This document shows, in pieces, positions 63,479-64,000 of a DNA stretch of 64,000 nucleotides. A program made the translations under genes and the position numbers. The notes below the pieces were generated by a model. That model saw nothing but the letters and a program-made list of their open reading frames with translations, was not told where the DNA came from and searched no databases. The first letter of the stretch is position 1. Every line of letters begins with the position of its first letter. The stretch lies in the NCBI RefSeq assembly GCF_000682775.1, contig NZ_AWFI01000012.1, forward strand, positions 558,001 to 622,000, written 5' to 3'. The stretch is from Hyphomonas sp. L-53-1-40 (GTDB lineage Bacteria; Pseudomonadota; Alphaproteobacteria; Caulobacterales; Hyphomonadaceae).

Positions 63479-63973
63479 ATGACGACGGAATACCGATTGA
63501 TTCACTTCAATTGCGCGCGCCCATTAGGCGCGTTCAACATGGAGAATGAATTCGTCCGGGTATTCATGGCAATTTTGCCCCGTATCTTCACTGACGCGGA
63601 CTCGTTTGACGGCATGCATTGGCATACGCACGGCATCCGGCGCCCAAATGGTGACTGGTATGGCATGCAAGATGCCTTTCCTTATCCCCGCGACATGGCT
63701 GCGCCGGATGTGTGCACCATGGCTGGCTGGACATCGATCGAAGCCCTGAAAGAGTTCTCTTACAATGGACGCACACACCCACCCGGGATGCGCCGTCTGT
63801 CCGACAGTCTGGATCGTAGTGACGGGGCGAGCTTCGTTCTCTGGTGGGCCCCGCGTGGTGAGCGCTTCTCGATGCAGGATGGCTGGGAGAGGCTACAATC
63901 CCTGAGGCAGAACGGCCCGACAGAATCTGCGTTTTCACTTGAGCACCTGATCAGCAAACCGGTGGCAGCCTGA
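63479..63973 (+). CDS. DUF3291 domain protein
   Basis: An upstream TTG at 63428 extends the frame, but the ATG at 63479 has a GGGGA site and begins the domain directly (TEYRLIHFNCARPLGAF), giving 164 residues. It has the ferredoxin-like DUF3291 pattern, including FDGMHWHTHG, GWTSIEALKEFSYNGRTH and FVLWWAPRGERF. This fold is related to monooxygenase-like dimeric alpha-beta barrels. The function of the family is unknown. The stop overlaps a possible next start (TGATG). Confidence 0.8.
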   Translation: MTTEYRLIHFNCARPLGAFNMENEFVRVFMAILPRIFTDADSFDGMHWHTHGIRRPNGDWYGMQDAFPYPRDMAAPDVCTMAGWTSIEALKEFSYNGRTHPPGMRRLSDSLDRSDGASFVLWWAPRGERFSMQDGWERLQSLRQNGPTESAFSLEHLISKPVAA

Positions 63974-64000
63974 TGTTGTCGCGGAGACTTGCACTCGGGC
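63973..64000 (+). CDS. Possible start of the next gene (cut by the window end)
   Basis: An ATG shares its first base with the previous stop codon (TGATG) and opens MLSRRLALG up to the edge, a basic start that could be a signal peptide. There is too little to judge. Confidence 0.3.

Noticed and set aside
1-64000. CRISPR arrays, tRNA or rRNA genes, IS elements, prophage
   Set aside because: Intergenic gaps were read for repeats, cloverleaf-like stretches and transposase-like proteins. None were found.

Overview
The window looks like a chromosomal segment of an alphaproteobacterium, most likely of the Hyphomonadaceae/Caulobacterales type. The reasons are high GC, a TipF-like flagellar protein, a DUF3035 (BamF-like) lipoprotein, TIGR02301 and TIGR01459 family proteins, an NadQ-like NAD regulator next to an HD hydrolase, and a direct-repeat LexA box (GTTC-N7-GTTC) between ssb and uvrA. 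No insertion sequence, prophage, CRISPR array, rRNA or tRNA gene was seen. The taxonomic placement is inference from gene content.

Layout. 0-9.4 kb: end of an SDR gene, an acidic lipoprotein, a nitronate monooxygenase, a PQQ-type sugar dehydrogenase, a 2-hydroxyacid dehydrogenase, soxR facing a VOC protein across a clear SoxR box, gamma-glutamyltransferase, a family 5 uracil-DNA glycosylase and a membrane protein. 9.4-20.4 kb: dapA-smpB opposite a lytic transglycosylase with a damaged 5' end; a minus-strand run pyrC, potassium channel, feruloyl-CoA synthase, TPP enzyme; then ygfZ, tag and a lipoprotein. 20.5-25 kb: ketoacyl synthase III, a 49-residue membrane miniprotein, HD hydrolase plus NAD regulator. 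23.5-33.5 kb: a long minus-strand housekeeping run, HAD hydrolase, MaoC hydratase, ribF, YbjN-like, ileS, lspA, DUF3035 lipoprotein and an M16 peptidase pair.

33.5-41.2 kb: a secreted protein, TipF, a lipoprotein that looks like a dead metallo-beta-lactamase fold, FAH hydrolase, a single-gene GmrSD-like (DUF262/DUF1524) putative defence protein, an SDR/tRNA-binding/thioesterase operon and a small exported protein. 41.2-48.2 kb: gyrA-coaD-cyclophilin-queA, then ssb followed after 4 nt by a class D beta-lactamase gene. 48.2-54.1 kb: uvrA with a histone-H1-like tail and three membrane-protein genes. 54.2-64 kb: trmFO-queE, a glutaredoxin-MauE fusion, a short squalene/phytoene-synthase-like protein, sodB, a zinc-ribbon protein, a DEAD-box helicase, coniferyl aldehyde dehydrogenase, an enoyl-CoA hydratase and a DUF3291 protein.

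Themes. Stress and repair genes recur (soxR, sodB, UDG, tag, uvrA, ssb). Aromatic or phenylpropanoid metabolism is hinted at by feruloyl-CoA synthase, a benzoylformate-decarboxylase-like TPP enzyme, coniferyl aldehyde dehydrogenase and a hydratase, although these are not clustered. No obvious new multi-gene system is present. The best leads are the ssb/beta-lactamase linkage under a LexA box, the lysine-rich UvrA tail, the solitary GmrSD-like gene, the frameshifted transglycosylase start, the degenerate MBL lipoprotein and two start sites buried in hairpins.
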